Assembly: GCF_000301075.1 (NCBI RefSeq)
Contig: NZ_JH932293.1
Coordinates: forward strand, 130,317 to 194,316
Reading direction: 5' to 3'
Length of the DNA: 64,000 nt
DNA from: Bergeyella zoohelcum ATCC 43767
Lineage (GTDB): Bacteria > Bacteroidota > Bacteroidia > Flavobacteriales > Weeksellaceae
The position numbers and the translations under genes were made by a program. Within the stretch, counting starts at the first letter, position 1. Each line of letters begins with the position of its first letter. Positions 44,370 through 53,713 of this stretch are shown here, in pieces. The notes below the pieces were generated by a model that saw only the letters and a list, made by a program, of their open reading frames with translations, was not told where the DNA came from and searched no databases.

Positions 44370-47186
44370 CTAAACCACAATATTAATAATTTTTTTCGGA
44401 ACTACGATAATTTTTTTCGGACTTGCCCCTTTTAATTGCTCTAAAACGCTTTCCTCTTGCATGATAGCAATCTCTATATCTTTAGGAAGCATATCGGCAG
44501 GATAAGTTTTCTTGAATCTCATCTTTCCGTTAAAACTCACTGGATATTCTATTTCGTCTTCTACCAAATAGGCTTCGTTCAATTCTGGGAATTTCACATA
44601 TTCTATAGTGGTGGTATTTCCTAAAAGCTGCCAAAGTTCCTCGCAAATATGTGGTGCATAGGGAGAAATAATCACTGCCAATGGTTCCAAAATCGCTCTT
44701 TTGTTGCATTTTAGTTTTTGCAAATCATTCACGGCAATCATAAATGAAGATACGGAAGTATTGAATGAAAAATGTTCAATATCATACACCACTTTTTTGA
44801 TTAAAGTATGGAGCACTTTGTATTCCTCTTTGGTAGGTTCCTCATCGGAAACACTGAAAGTATCTCCATCAAAATACAAATTATAAAATTTCTTTAAGAA
44901 ACCATATACGCCCGAAAGCCCTTGAGTGTTCCAAGGCTTAGATTGCTCCAATGGCCCGAGGAACATTTCGTACAGACGAAGACAGTCGGCACCATACTCC
45001 TCGCAAATATCATCGGGATTTACCACATTGTACTTGGATTTAGACATTTTTTCCACCTCTCTTTCGCAGAGATATTTTCCGTCTTCCAGAATAAATTCGG
45101 CATTTTTAAATTCTGGTCGCCAATTTCTCAATCGCTCAACATCCAGTTCATCATTGCCTTTAATTAAGGAAATATCTACAGGGATTTTTTGTGTAGTATA
45201 ATTTCCTGCCAAGTTTTTTGAAACCAATTGATTAGTTCCATCAATTCTGAACACAAATGCACTCATTCCCAAAATCATCCCTTGGTTAATCATTTTTTGG
45301 AAAGGCTCTTCTTGGCTAATGTAGCCTTTATCTTTCAAAAATTTATTCCAAAATCTGGAATACAATAAATGTCCTGTAGCGTGTTCACTTCCCCCGATGT
45401 ATAAATCTACGCCCTGCCAATAATCCACGCTTTCTTTAGATACAAACTCATCGGGATTATGGGCATCCATATAACGCAACCAATACCATGAAGAACCCGC
45501 CCAACCTGGCATGGTGGAAAGTTCTAATGGGAATACAGTTTGATTATCAATCAAATCAGTACTAACTATTTTTTGCTCAACCTCATCCCAAGCATAGTCT
45601 TTGGCATTCCCTAATGGTGGGTCACCATCTTCCGTTGGAAGATATTTTTCCACTTCTGGAAGCTCCAAAGGCAATGCTGAAATAGGCAGAGTATATGGCA
45701 ATCCATTTTTATAGTAAATAGGAACAGGCTCACCCCAATATCTTTGACGAGAGAAAATAGCATCTCTTTGTCGGTAAGTGATTTTCTTTTTACCAATTCC
45801 TAATTTTTCCAATTCAGAAAGCACTCTTTCAGTGGCCTCTTTATAAGCTAAACCATTCAAGAAGTCAGAATTTTCAAGTTTGAAATTGCCTTTTTCCGTA
45901 AAAGCTTTTTCTGAAATATCTTGGTCAAAAATATTTTTAATCGGAATATTGAAATGTTTCGCAAAAGCATAATCGCGGTCATCTCCTGCAGGAACCGCCA
46001 TTACGGCTCCCGTTCCATAGCCTGCTAATACATAATCTCCTATCCAAATCGGAATATTTTCCCCTGAAAAAGGATGAATAGCATAGGCTCCTGTAAACAC
46101 GCCTGAAATAGTTTTCACATCCGCCATTCTCTCGCGTTCCGAACGCTTAGAAGTTTCCTCAATATAGGCCTCCACCTCGGCTTTTTGCTCTTCGGAAACG
46201 ATTTTCATTACCAATTCATGTTCGGGAGCCAAAGTCAAGAATGAAACCCCGAAAATAGTATCAGGACGAGTGGTGAATACTTCGATATCATCTTCTGTAT
46301 TTTGAACTTTAAAATGCACGGAAGCTCCTACAGATTTACCAATCCAGTTACGCTGAGAATCTTTTACAGCATCTGACCAATCTAACTTATCCAAACCTTC
46401 CAATAATCTCTCTGAATAAGCTGTAATTCGCATAGACCATTGCATCATTTTCTTTTGATACACGGGATAACCTCCTCTTTCGGATTTCCCATTAATCACC
46501 TCATCATTCGCTAAAACAGTTCCCAAAGCTGGACACCAGTTTACAGTAGTCTCTGCACGAAACGCCAATCGATAGTTCAATAAAATATCTTGCTTGTCCT
46601 CTTCGGACGCATTTTTCCATTCTTCCGAACTAAAAGAAAGCTCTTCCGTTTGAGCCGCACGAAGATTTTCAGTTCCGAATTGCTCGAAATGCTGAATCAA
46701 AGTTTCGATATCTTCCGCTTTATTGGTCTCATTATTGTACCAAGAATGGAAGAGCTGAATAAATATCCACTGCGTCCATTTATAATAAGAAGCATCAGAA
46801 GTTCTAATTTCTCTACTCCAATCAAAAGAAAAACCGATTTTACGGAGCTGGTCTTCGTACCTTGCGATGTTATCTTTCGTAGTAATGGCAGGATGTTGTC
46901 CTGTCTGAATGGCGTATTGCTCGGCAGGAAGCCCAAAACTATCGTAGCCTATTGGATGTAAAACATTGAATCCCTGATGTCTTTTATATCTCGCATAAAT
47001 ATCCGAAGCGATGTACCCCAGCGGATGCCCCACATGCAATCCCGCCCCCGATGGATAAGGGAACATATCGAGAACATAATATTTAGGTTGTTGGCTGTTG
47101 GCTGTTGGCTGTTGGCTTTTGAAAGTCTCGTTGTCCTTCCAATATTGTTGCCATTTTTTCTCTATTTCTTGGTGGTTGTAAAACAT
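44370..47186 (-). CDS. leuS: Leucyl-tRNA synthetase
   Basis: Class I synthetase. HIGH motif region YPSGAGLHVGHPLGY, editing (CP1) domain with its TFGVSFLT-type region, WAGSSWYW, KMSKSKYN, and C-terminal anticodon/tail domains. Length 938 aa. Residues ~24-34 read SQQPTANSQQP, encoded by four TTGGCTG-type heptamers (47091-47118), placed between the N-terminal helix and KYYVLD. This is an unusual low-complexity insertion in an essential gene. A complete promoter match is at 47208-47235. Confidence 0.96.
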   Translation of the reverse strand: MFYNHQEIEKKWQQYWKDNETFKSQQPTANSQQPKYYVLDMFPYPSGAGLHVGHPLGYIASDIYARYKRHQGFNVLHPIGYDSFGLPAEQYAIQTGQHPAITTKDNIARYEDQLRKIGFSFDWSREIRTSDASYYKWTQWIFIQLFHSWYNNETNKAEDIETLIQHFEQFGTENLRAAQTEELSFSSEEWKNASEEDKQDILLNYRLAFRAETTVNWCPALGTVLANDEVINGKSERGGYPVYQKKMMQWSMRITAYSERLLEGLDKLDWSDAVKDSQRNWIGKSVGASVHFKVQNTEDDIEVFTTRPDTIFGVSFLTLAPEHELVMKIVSEEQKAEVEAYIEETSKRSERERMADVKTISGVFTGAYAIHPFSGENIPIWIGDYVLAGYGTGAVMAVPAGDDRDYAFAKHFNIPIKNIFDQDISEKAFTEKGNFKLENSDFLNGLAYKEATERVLSELEKLGIGKKKITYRQRDAIFSRQRYWGEPVPIYYKNGLPYTLPISALPLELPEVEKYLPTEDGDPPLGNAKDYAWDEVEQKIVSTDLIDNQTVFPLELSTMPGWAGSSWYWLRYMDAHNPDEFVSKESVDYWQGVDLYIGGSEHATGHLLYSRFWNKFLKDKGYISQEEPFQKMINQGMILGMSAFVFRIDGTNQLVSKNLAGNYTTQKIPVDISLIKGNDELDVERLRNWRPEFKNAEFILEDGKYLCEREVEKMSKSKYNVVNPDDICEEYGADCLRLYEMFLGPLEQSKPWNTQGLSGVYGFLKKFYNLYFDGDTFSVSDEEPTKEEYKVLHTLIKKVVYDIEHFSFNTSVSSFMIAVNDLQKLKCNKRAILEPLAVIISPYAPHICEELWQLLGNTTTIEYVKFPELNEAYLVEDEIEYPVSFNGKMRFKKTYPADMLPKDIEIAIMQEESVLEQLKGASPKKIIVVPKKIINIVV
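47091..47118. repeat. Heptanucleotide repeat inside leuS
   Basis: TTGGCTG three times, then TTGGCTT. Because 7 is not a multiple of 3 the protein repeat is PTANSQQ and any single-unit change would shift the reading frame. Confidence 0.85.
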
Positions 47187-47207
47187 TATTCCAGATTATT
47201 AAAGATA

Positions 47208-47235
47208 CAAAAATAAGGTTTTTTGATAAAAACAA
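47208..47235 (-). promoter_or_regulatory. leuS promoter
   Basis: On the minus strand TTG (47235-47233), 17 bases, TATTTTTG (47215-47208), 22 bases before the ATG. Confidence 0.7.
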
Positions 47236-47280
47236 TTGCACTTACTAATGGAATTTTAGGTCAAAAAACTTTCTTACGCT

Positions 47281-47310
47281 TTTATCGTATCAAAAAAAAT
47301 CGTAATTTTG
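47281..47310 (+). promoter_or_regulatory. guaB promoter
   Basis: TTT (47281-47283), 19 bases, TAATTTTG (47303-47310). The box ends 13 bases before the guaB ATG, so the leader must be under about 10 nt. Confidence 0.6.
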
Positions 47311-47323
47311 CAAAGAAAGTGCA

Positions 47324-48784
47324 ATGCCTATTCAAGACAAAATTATAGAACAAGCCATCACCTTTGATGATGTACTTCTTGTTCCAGCGTATTCAGAGGT
47401 TCTTCCGAGCCAAGTATCCTTACAATCTAGACTTACCGACAAGATTACTCTAAATGTACCCATCGTTTCTGCTGCAATGGACACTGTAACTGAAGCGGAA
47501 ATGGCCATCGCTATTGCCAGAGTGGGAGGACTGGGGTTTATTCATAAGAATATGACCATAGAAGAACAAGCTGCCCAAGTAAATAAAGTAAAGCGTTCTG
47601 AAAATGGAATGATTTCTGACCCTGTTACACTTTCTAAGAATCACACCCTCGGTGAAGCTAAAGAAACCATGGCAAGGTATAAAATCTCTGGACTTCCTGT
47701 GGTAGATGAAGAGAACAATCTCATAGGAATCATTACCAATAGAGATGTAAAGTACCAAGAAGACCTCAGTGTAAAAGTGGAACACCTGATGACTAAAGAA
47801 AACCTCATCACTTCACACAAGGACACTAACTTAGAGGAAGCAAAGAAAATCCTCCTAGAAAACAGAGTAGAGAAATTACCCATCGTAGATGAAAAAAATA
47901 AACTAGTAGGACTCATCACCATTAAAGACATTGACAATCAACTAGAATATCCCAATGCCAATAAGGATAAAAATGGAAGGCTCATTGTAGGTGCTGGAGT
48001 AGGAATAGGAAATGATACCATGGACAGAGTGAAAGCATTAGTAGATGCAGGTGTAGATATTATTGCAGTGGACTCCGCCCACGGACATTCCAAAGGTGTT
48101 TTGGACAAAGTGAGAGAGATTAGAAATGCCTACCCCGATTTGGATATCGTAGGAGGAAACATCGTTACTCCAGAAGCCGCAAAAGACCTTATAGACGCGG
48201 GAGCCAATGTTCTCAAAGTAGGCGTAGGGCCAGGCTCTATCTGCACCACGCGTGTAGTAGCAGGGGTAGGCGTACCACAGCTTTCTGCCATATACAATGT
48301 CTATGAGTACGCACAAACCCGAAATGTTACCGTTATCGGAGATGGAGGCATCAAACTTTCAGGAGATATTGTTAAAGCTATTGCATCGGGAGCTGGTGCA
48401 GTAATGCTGGGTTCATTATTAGCAGGAACAGACGAAGCCCCTGGTGAAGAAATTATTTTCCAAGGTAGAAAATTCAAATCTTACCAAGGCATGGGAAGTT
48501 TGGCTGCCATGAAAAGAGGAGGAAGCCAAAGATATTTCCAAAGCGAAGCAAAAAAATTCGTCCCTGAAGGCATTGAAGGAAGAGTACCTCATAAAGGAAG
48601 ATTAGAAGATGTCATCTTCCAACTGACTGGAGGAATCCGTGCCGGAATGGGATACTGCGGAGCAAAAGATATCACTACACTACAGAAAGATTCTAAGATG
48701 ATGAAAATCACAGGCAGTGGACTAAAGGAATCTCACCCGCATGATGTCATCATCACCCAAGAAGCTCCTAATTATTCATTGTAA
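47324..48784 (+). CDS. guaB: Inosine-5'-monophosphate dehydrogenase
   Basis: Oxidises IMP to XMP with NAD, the committed step to GMP. TIM barrel interrupted by two CBS domains (about 95-205), active-site loop [15 protein letters not shown] with the catalytic cysteine, and the flap region near GGSQRYFQ. Length 486 aa is usual. Start ATG 47324 lies only 13 bases after the -7 box. Monocistronic, convergent with ftsE. Confidence 0.97.
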   Translation: MPIQDKIIEQAITFDDVLLVPAYSEVLPSQVSLQSRLTDKITLNVPIVSAAMDTVTEAEMAIAIARVGGLGFIHKNMTIEEQAAQVNKVKRSENGMISDPVTLSKNHTLGEAKETMARYKISGLPVVDEENNLIGIITNRDVKYQEDLSVKVEHLMTKENLITSHKDTNLEEAKKILLENRVEKLPIVDEKNKLVGLITIKDIDNQLEYPNANKDKNGRLIVGAGVGIGNDTMDRVKALVDAGVDIIAVDSAHGHSKGVLDKVREIRNAYPDLDIVGGNIVTPEAAKDLIDAGANVLKVGVGPGSICTTRVVAGVGVPQLSAIYNVYEYAQTRNVTVIGDGGIKLSGDIVKAIASGAGAVMLGSLLAGTDEAPGEEIIFQGRKFKSYQGMGSLAAMKRGGSQRYFQSEAKKFVPEGIEGRVPHKGRLEDVIFQLTGGIRAGMGYCGAKDITTLQKDSKMMKITGSGLKESHPHDVIITQEAPNYSL

Positions 48785-48800
48785 TAAAATACACTCAAAA

Positions 48801-48839
48801 AACAATAAAACCACTGAATTGTTCAGTGGTTTTATTGTT
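48801..48839. terminator. Bidirectional terminator between guaB and ftsE
   Basis: An 18-bp perfect stem (48801-48818 with 48822-48839), core CCACTGAA/TTCAGTGG, flanked by A-rich and T-rich arms on both sides. Confidence 0.95.
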
Positions 48840-48861
48840 TTATTTCTCAACTAAAAAAGTT

Positions 48862-49572
48862 TTATTCAAAAAGCTCAGCTGTAGAAAGCATATTCACTTT
48901 CCCATCTTCACATCTTATCGCCTCTCCAGGAAAATTATGAATCATATGATAATCATGCGTAGCCATCACCACCGCCGCTCCATTCTCCGTAGCCACTTGT
49001 TTTAGCAGGGTCATAATCTCATTAGAAGTTTCAGGATCCAAGTTTCCCGTAGGCTCATCTGCCAGAATCAATCTCGGATGGTTTAGCAATGCCCTTGCTA
49101 TAGCTACCCTCTGCTGTTCTCCTCCAGAAAGTTCATGTGGCATTTTATGTTTTTTAGTTTTCATCCCCACGCTCTCCAGCACCTCGTCTATTCTCACACT
49201 CATCTTATGTGCATCATTCCAGCCTGTAGCTTGGAGTACGAATTTCAAGTTTTTCTCTACTGACCTATCCGTAAGAAGCTGAAAATCCTGAAAAACAATT
49301 CCCAATTTTCTTCTCAAATCAGGAATTTGAGAAGTTTTTAACCCCGTAAGGTCAAAGCCTGCTACTCTTCCTCTACCACCTGCCAAAGGAATATGCCCGT
49401 ACAAAGTTTTAAGAAGCGAGCTTTTTCCTGCTCCCGTTTTCCCAATCAGATAACAGAAACTTCCTTTTTTGATTTGCAAATTAACATTGGTAAGCACAGA
49501 AAAATTTTTATGTGCGATGGTGGCATTTTTTAGAGAGATAATTCCCTCATCTAAGTCATTTGTATGTGGCAT
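48862..49572 (-). CDS. ftsE: Cell-division ATP-binding protein FtsE
   Basis: ABC ATPase that with FtsX controls septal wall hydrolases. Walker A GKTGAGKS (~39-46), Q-loop FQDFQLL, signature LSGGEQQR, Walker B LILADEP, H-loop ATHDYH. Length 236 aa. ftsX is not adjacent in this window, which is usual in Bacteroidota. Other small ABC ATPases of lipoprotein export are similar, but the short length and QDFQLL segment favour FtsE. Confidence 0.88.
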   Translation of the reverse strand: MPHTNDLDEGIISLKNATIAHKNFSVLTNVNLQIKKGSFCYLIGKTGAGKSSLLKTLYGHIPLAGGRGRVAGFDLTGLKTSQIPDLRRKLGIVFQDFQLLTDRSVEKNLKFVLQATGWNDAHKMSVRIDEVLESVGMKTKKHKMPHELSGGEQQRVAIARALLNHPRLILADEPTGNLDPETSNEIMTLLKQVATENGAAVVMATHDYHMIHNFPGEAIRCEDGKVNMLSTAELFE

Positions 49573-49666
49573 AATTTTTATTTTTTATGGATAAAAAAGG
49601 ATTCAACACTCAAAAATAGAGAATTAAAGTAATAACGAAAAAAAATTAGCAAACTTTAACAACAAA

Positions 49667-49693
49667 AAGTGCTTGAAAAATTCCAAGCACTTT
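49667..49693 (-). terminator. Terminator after rpmH
   Basis: AAAGTGCTTG (49667-49676) pairs with CAAGCACTTT (49684-49693); T-rich arms on both strands. Confidence 0.85.
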
Positions 49694-49717
49694 ATTTTTT
49701 CTTTTGTGAAAGAATAA

Positions 49718-49873
49718 TTATCTCTTCGCACGAGCAGAGCTCACTGTAAGGCTTTTTCTACCTTTCGCTCTTCTTGCAGCTAATACTCTTCTACCATTAG
49801 GTGTAGACATTCTTTCTCTAAAGCCGTGCTTATTTCTTTTTTTTCTTTCTGATGGCTGGAATGTTCTTTTCAT
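49718..49873 (-). CDS. rpmH: 50S ribosomal protein L34
   Basis: A 51-residue basic protein: [18 protein letters not shown] at the start, then [21 protein letters not shown], the complete L34 pattern. Codons are AGA-rich, showing the organism's preferred arginine codon in a highly expressed gene. It has its own full promoter (49920-49949) and terminator (49667-49693). The usual rnpA/dnaA neighbours are absent. Confidence 0.97.
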   Translation of the reverse strand: MKRTFQPSERKKRNKHGFRERMSTPNGRRVLAARRAKGRKSLTVSSARAKR

Positions 49874-49919
49874 GACTTCTGTACTATTTAGATGTAACCG
49901 ATTTTATATTTTCAGATGG

Positions 49920-49949
49920 CAAAGATATTACTTTTTTTTTAGCCTGCAA
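49920..49949 (-). promoter_or_regulatory. rpmH promoter
   Basis: On the minus strand TTG (49949-49947), 19 bases, TATCTTTG (49927-49920), a perfect consensus in front of a ribosomal gene. Confidence 0.8.
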
Positions 49950-50003
49950 ATTTTCGGTCCATATTATTTTATTTTTTCCAAAAATCCCCATTGTAGTTTT
50001 CCT

Positions 50004-50011
50004 TATCTTTG
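50004..50011 (+). promoter_or_regulatory. -7 element of the DHH phosphoesterase promoter
   Basis: TATCTTTG, 22 bases before ATG 50034. It supports that start over the much longer upstream frame. No TTG at -33. Confidence 0.5.
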
Positions 50012-50033
50012 CGTTTTTAATACAGAACGAATA

Positions 50034-51056
50034 ATGCTGAGCAACAACGAACTTTCAACCATCAAAAATTTACTTTCTCCAAAAGCTAAAGTAGTACTAC
50101 TCACTCACTACAACCCCGACGGAGACGCCATAGGTAGCACACTGGGAATGAAACACTTCCTTAGAAATATCGGAATAGAATCTACAATAGTGGTGCCGAA
50201 TGATTTTCCGAAATTCCTAAAATGGATGCCCGAAGCCAAAAAAATCATCATTGCGGATTATAAAAGGAAACTCGCAGCGGAAACCATTGCGGAAGCAGAT
50301 GTACTTTTCATCCTTGATTTTAATGCTTCGCATCGTGCAGGAGACCGAGTAGGGGAATGGATAGAAAAATCTAATGCCACTAAAATTCTCATAGACCATC
50401 ATCAACAACCAGATGAATTTGATTTCGTGTACTCTGATACCACACAGCCTGCCACAGCCCAAATGGTATTTCAATTCGCCAAAGCACTAGCCCCTGAAAC
50501 TCCTATCAGCGAAGAAGTAGCGAAATGTCTATACACGGGCATCATGACGGACACTGGAGGGTTCAGATTCCGCTCTACCTCCGCCTTAACGCATAAAATC
50601 ATTGCCGAACTCATTGAAGCTGGAGCTAACCCCGCAGAAATCACTTCCAATACTTGGGATACCCATACCATTTCCAGATTACACTTGCTCTCTTTGGTAC
50701 TAGGAAGGATAGAGCTGGTAGCAGAAAATTCCATCGCTATACTTTGGCTAAAAAGAGATGAACTTAAAAAATTTGGTTTTGAAAAAGGAGATACCGAGGG
50801 TTTTGTCAATTACGGACTCAGCCTATTGGGCGTAGAGATGTCTGCTTTTTTCATGGAAGATTTATATGAAGATTTTATCAAAATATCTTTCCGCTCCAAA
50901 AACGCAGTAGATGTAAACCAGTTTTCCCGAAAATATTTCAATGGTGGTGGTCATATCAATGCCGCAGGTGGAAAATATTTTAAATCCTTGGAAGAAACCA
51001 TCAAAGATTTTAAAACCATTGTAAACGAAGATTGCCCTACCCCTAAAGCAGAATAA
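50034..51056 (+). CDS. DHH/DHHA1 phosphoesterase (NrnA-like oligoribonuclease/pAp phosphatase)
   Basis: Start at 50034 gives [19 protein letters not shown]; the frame open from 49872 is not credible because it overlaps the rpmH promoter region. Motifs: [12 protein letters not shown] (metal), FILDF, IDHHQQP (the DHH motif), and DHHA1 motif [10 protein letters not shown] near the C-terminus. NrnA-type enzymes finish degradation of short RNAs and hydrolyse pAp. Length 340 aa. rocD follows after 40 bases but has its own -7 box. Confidence 0.92.
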   Translation: MLSNNELSTIKNLLSPKAKVVLLTHYNPDGDAIGSTLGMKHFLRNIGIESTIVVPNDFPKFLKWMPEAKKIIIADYKRKLAAETIAEADVLFILDFNASHRAGDRVGEWIEKSNATKILIDHHQQPDEFDFVYSDTTQPATAQMVFQFAKALAPETPISEEVAKCLYTGIMTDTGGFRFRSTSALTHKIIAELIEAGANPAEITSNTWDTHTISRLHLLSLVLGRIELVAENSIAILWLKRDELKKFGFEKGDTEGFVNYGLSLLGVEMSAFFMEDLYEDFIKISFRSKNAVDVNQFSRKYFNGGGHINAAGGKYFKSLEETIKDFKTIVNEDCPTPKAE

Positions 51057-51071
51057 TCCAATAGAAAAGTG

Positions 51072-51079
51072 TAATTTTG
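51072..51079 (+). promoter_or_regulatory. -7 element before rocD
   Basis: TAATTTTG, 17 bases before the rocD ATG; no clear -33 TTG. Confidence 0.4.
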
Positions 51080-51096
51080 TAGAAACTAAAATAAAT

Positions 51097-52335
51097 ATGT
51101 CAACAAAAAATTCTCAGTACTTCATTGACCTTGAAGACCAGCATGGTGCACATAATTACCACCCACTCCCCGTAGTTCTTGATAAGGGAGAAGGGGTATT
51201 CGTATGGGATGTAGAGGGAAAAAGATACTATGATTTCCTTTCTGCATATTCCGCAGTGAATCAAGGACACTCGCACCCCAAAATCGTAAAGGTACTTACG
51301 GAGCAAGCTCAAACGCTAGCATTGACCTCTAGAGCGTTTTATAATTCTAAATTAGGACTTTACGAAGAAAAAATCACAAAACTCCTCGGGTTCGACAAAG
51401 TTTTACCCATGAACTCAGGAGCAGAAGCGGTAGAAACAGCCATCAAACTCGCCAGAAAATGGGCGTATGAGGTGAAAGGTATCCAAGGGAATAATGCGAA
51501 AATCATTGTTTGTGAAAATAATTTCCACGGAAGAACCACTACCATTGTTTCTTTCTCTAATGACCCTGATGCAAATACTAACTATGGCCCTTTTACACCT
51601 GGATTCATCAGAATCCCGTACAACGATGTAGATGCTTTGGCAAAAGTTTTAGAAGACGAAGCGGCTACCATTGCAGGGTTTTTAGTAGAGCCTATCCAAG
51701 GAGAAGCAGGCGTATATGTCCCTGATGAAGGATTTCTAAAAAAAGCATCGGAAATTTGTAAAAAACACAATGTACTTTTCATCGCTGATGAGGTGCAAAC
51801 GGGAATCGCAAGGACAGGTAAACTGATCGCTTGTCATCATGAAGAGGTACAGCCAGATATTTTAATTCTCGGAAAAGCCCTTTCTGGAGGAATGTACCCT
51901 GTATCTGCCGTATTGGCCAACAATGAAATCATGAAAGTCATCCATCCTGGTCAGCATGGTTCTACTTTCGGTGGAAATCCATTAGCATGTGCTGTAGCTA
52001 TGGCTGCCCTTGATGTAGTGGAAGAAGAAAATCTCTCTGAAAGAGCCGAAAAACTGGGACAGCTTTTCCGTTCTGAGATTGAGAAATTATTAAAAGAAAC
52101 CGACTTGATTTACCAAGTAAGAGGTAAAGGACTTCTCAATGCTATTCTTATTAATGATACTCAAGACTCGCCTACCGCATGGAATCTTTGTATTGCCCTA
52201 AAAGAAGCTGGGCTTTTAGCAAAACCTACCCATGGTAACATCATTCGTCTTGCTCCTCCATTGGTGATTACAGAGGAACAACTCTTAGAATGTGTGGCTA
52301 TTATCCGAAATGTAGTGCTGAATTTTAAAAAGTAA
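51097..52335 (+). CDS. rocD: Ornithine aminotransferase
   Basis: PLP enzyme converting ornithine and 2-oxoglutarate to glutamate semialdehyde and glutamate. Class III aminotransferase motifs: [17 protein letters not shown], the conserved [16 protein letters not shown] and PLP lysine in [11 protein letters not shown], plus [15 protein letters not shown]. The N-terminal segment ([18 protein letters not shown]) is typical of ornithine rather than acetylornithine aminotransferases. Length 412 aa. Confidence 0.93.
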   Translation: MSTKNSQYFIDLEDQHGAHNYHPLPVVLDKGEGVFVWDVEGKRYYDFLSAYSAVNQGHSHPKIVKVLTEQAQTLALTSRAFYNSKLGLYEEKITKLLGFDKVLPMNSGAEAVETAIKLARKWAYEVKGIQGNNAKIIVCENNFHGRTTTIVSFSNDPDANTNYGPFTPGFIRIPYNDVDALAKVLEDEAATIAGFLVEPIQGEAGVYVPDEGFLKKASEICKKHNVLFIADEVQTGIARTGKLIACHHEEVQPDILILGKALSGGMYPVSAVLANNEIMKVIHPGQHGSTFGGNPLACAVAMAALDVVEEENLSERAEKLGQLFRSEIEKLLKETDLIYQVRGKGLLNAILINDTQDSPTAWNLCIALKEAGLLAKPTHGNIIRLAPPLVITEEQLLECVAIIRNVVLNFKK

Positions 52336-52352
52336 GCGTCGCTAATAAAAAT

Positions 52353-52385
52353 CCCTTTCTAACACATGGTTGGAAAGGGGTTTTT
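52353..52385 (+). terminator. Terminator after rocD
   Basis: CCCTTTCTAAC (52353-52363) faces GTTGGAAAGGG (52369-52379) with one G-U pair, then TTTTT. Confidence 0.85.
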
Positions 52386-52408
52386 CGTAAATTATCTCAA
52401 TCACAATT

Positions 52409-53488
52409 TTACTGAAGAAGCGATTGGTAAAATTTATAATAATTCTTCGCCATTGTTCGATAATCAAATTGTGACGCCCATTTCCTTAACTCTTGTTGCA
52501 TTTCAGTTTTATTCTCTCTATACAATTTCATTTTGGAGTGAAAAATATTTGCCATCTCTTTAGGTTCAAAATCATCAAAATAAAACGCATTTTCACCCCC
52601 TATTTCAGGTAAGCTGGTGTAACGACTGAGAAAAACCGGCTTCCCCAAAGCCATCGCTTCAATAGGTGGAATACCAAACCCCTCTGCAATAGATGGATGA
52701 CATAGCGCTTCACAATGCTGAATCAACGCATATTTTTCCTCTTCAGACACATTCTTAAGGATATGTACTCTATCTGAAACTCCTAATTCATTGATGATTT
52801 CACGCACTTTTGTAGCATAGGGTTCTTTCTCCCCCGAAGCGAGAAGTACCAAATCCTCGTCAATATAAGGCAACATTTCCACCAAAGATTTTTGGTTTTT
52901 CTTATCAAACAGCACCCCTATATTTAATATATATTTTTTATTTCTCAAATCACGAAACTGCCCTAAATCATATTTTTTCTGCTCTGGAAATTCGATTCCA
53001 TTATGGATAACTACAATATCTTTTAATTTTTTAAAATTAAACAAATGCTTATTTTTCAATAAATCCTGCTTGACAAATTCCGATATGCAGACTAAATAAT
53101 CTACTGTCTCAAAGCTCTTGTTGATACGATGATGCATCTTTCTTCTCTTCTTCACACTCAAGTTCTCGTGAAGAAAATTTAAGTCATGAAGGGTAAGAAT
53201 TTTAATTGCATTTTTATAATTTTTCCTAAAATAAGGTGCTCCTTGATTACTGATATGAATCAATTGAAATTTGTGACTAAAAGATTCAAAATATTTATGC
53301 CACTTTTGATAAGGTATGATTTTTTCTGCTGAGATATACTTTTTTAATTCCTTCTCAGGACCAAAATAACATACATCATTGCTAGGAAATTGAACTTCAA
53401 TTCCTTTGGCTATATTCCGAAATACATTAGCAAGCCCCGTGTAAGGATAACGCAGTCTTTCAAGGTCTATAAGAATCTTTTTTTTCAT
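52409..53488 (-). CDS. Glycosyltransferase family 4
   Basis: Start 53488 (MKKKILIDLERLRYPYTGLANVFRN) is preferred to the frame reaching 53578. GT-B fold with C-terminal donor-binding region: ILNIGVLFDKKNQ, CEALCHPSIAEGFGIPPIEAMALGKPVF (E-x7-E motif), SLPEIGGENAFYF. 359 aa. Likely transfers a sugar in lipopolysaccharide or another surface glycan; acceptor unknown. A -7 box TATCTTTG is at 53511-53518 (minus strand). Confidence 0.88.
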   Translation of the reverse strand: MKKKILIDLERLRYPYTGLANVFRNIAKGIEVQFPSNDVCYFGPEKELKKYISAEKIIPYQKWHKYFESFSHKFQLIHISNQGAPYFRKNYKNAIKILTLHDLNFLHENLSVKKRRKMHHRINKSFETVDYLVCISEFVKQDLLKNKHLFNFKKLKDIVVIHNGIEFPEQKKYDLGQFRDLRNKKYILNIGVLFDKKNQKSLVEMLPYIDEDLVLLASGEKEPYATKVREIINELGVSDRVHILKNVSEEEKYALIQHCEALCHPSIAEGFGIPPIEAMALGKPVFLSRYTSLPEIGGENAFYFDDFEPKEMANIFHSKMKLYRENKTEMQQELRKWASQFDYRTMAKNYYKFYQSLLQ

Positions 53489-53713
53489 ACAACCATAATT
53501 TAGATCAACACAAAGATAAAAAAACAGAATAATTTGGCAGTGAAGTTCCATCGACTTATTTGTAATAAAAACACCCATTAATTAAGTAAAGATAAGTTCG
53601 CATTCGGATATAAACCTATAAAGCATTTTAAGAAATTTTTGAAACAAAATTCGAGATAGTTATGGTTTAATATTTGTAAATTGCACGCATGATCATCCTA
53701 AGAGGATAATAAA

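Noticed and set aside
49872..50033. 54-residue N-terminal extension of the DHH phosphoesterase
   Set aside because: It overlaps the rpmH promoter and contains the gene's own -7 box at 50004-50011; the homologous N-terminus begins at 50034.
53695..53707. ATCCT-AAG-AGGAT as a terminator
   Set aside because: The loop is three bases, the stem five pairs, and no T-run follows; at most it affects the ribosome-binding region.
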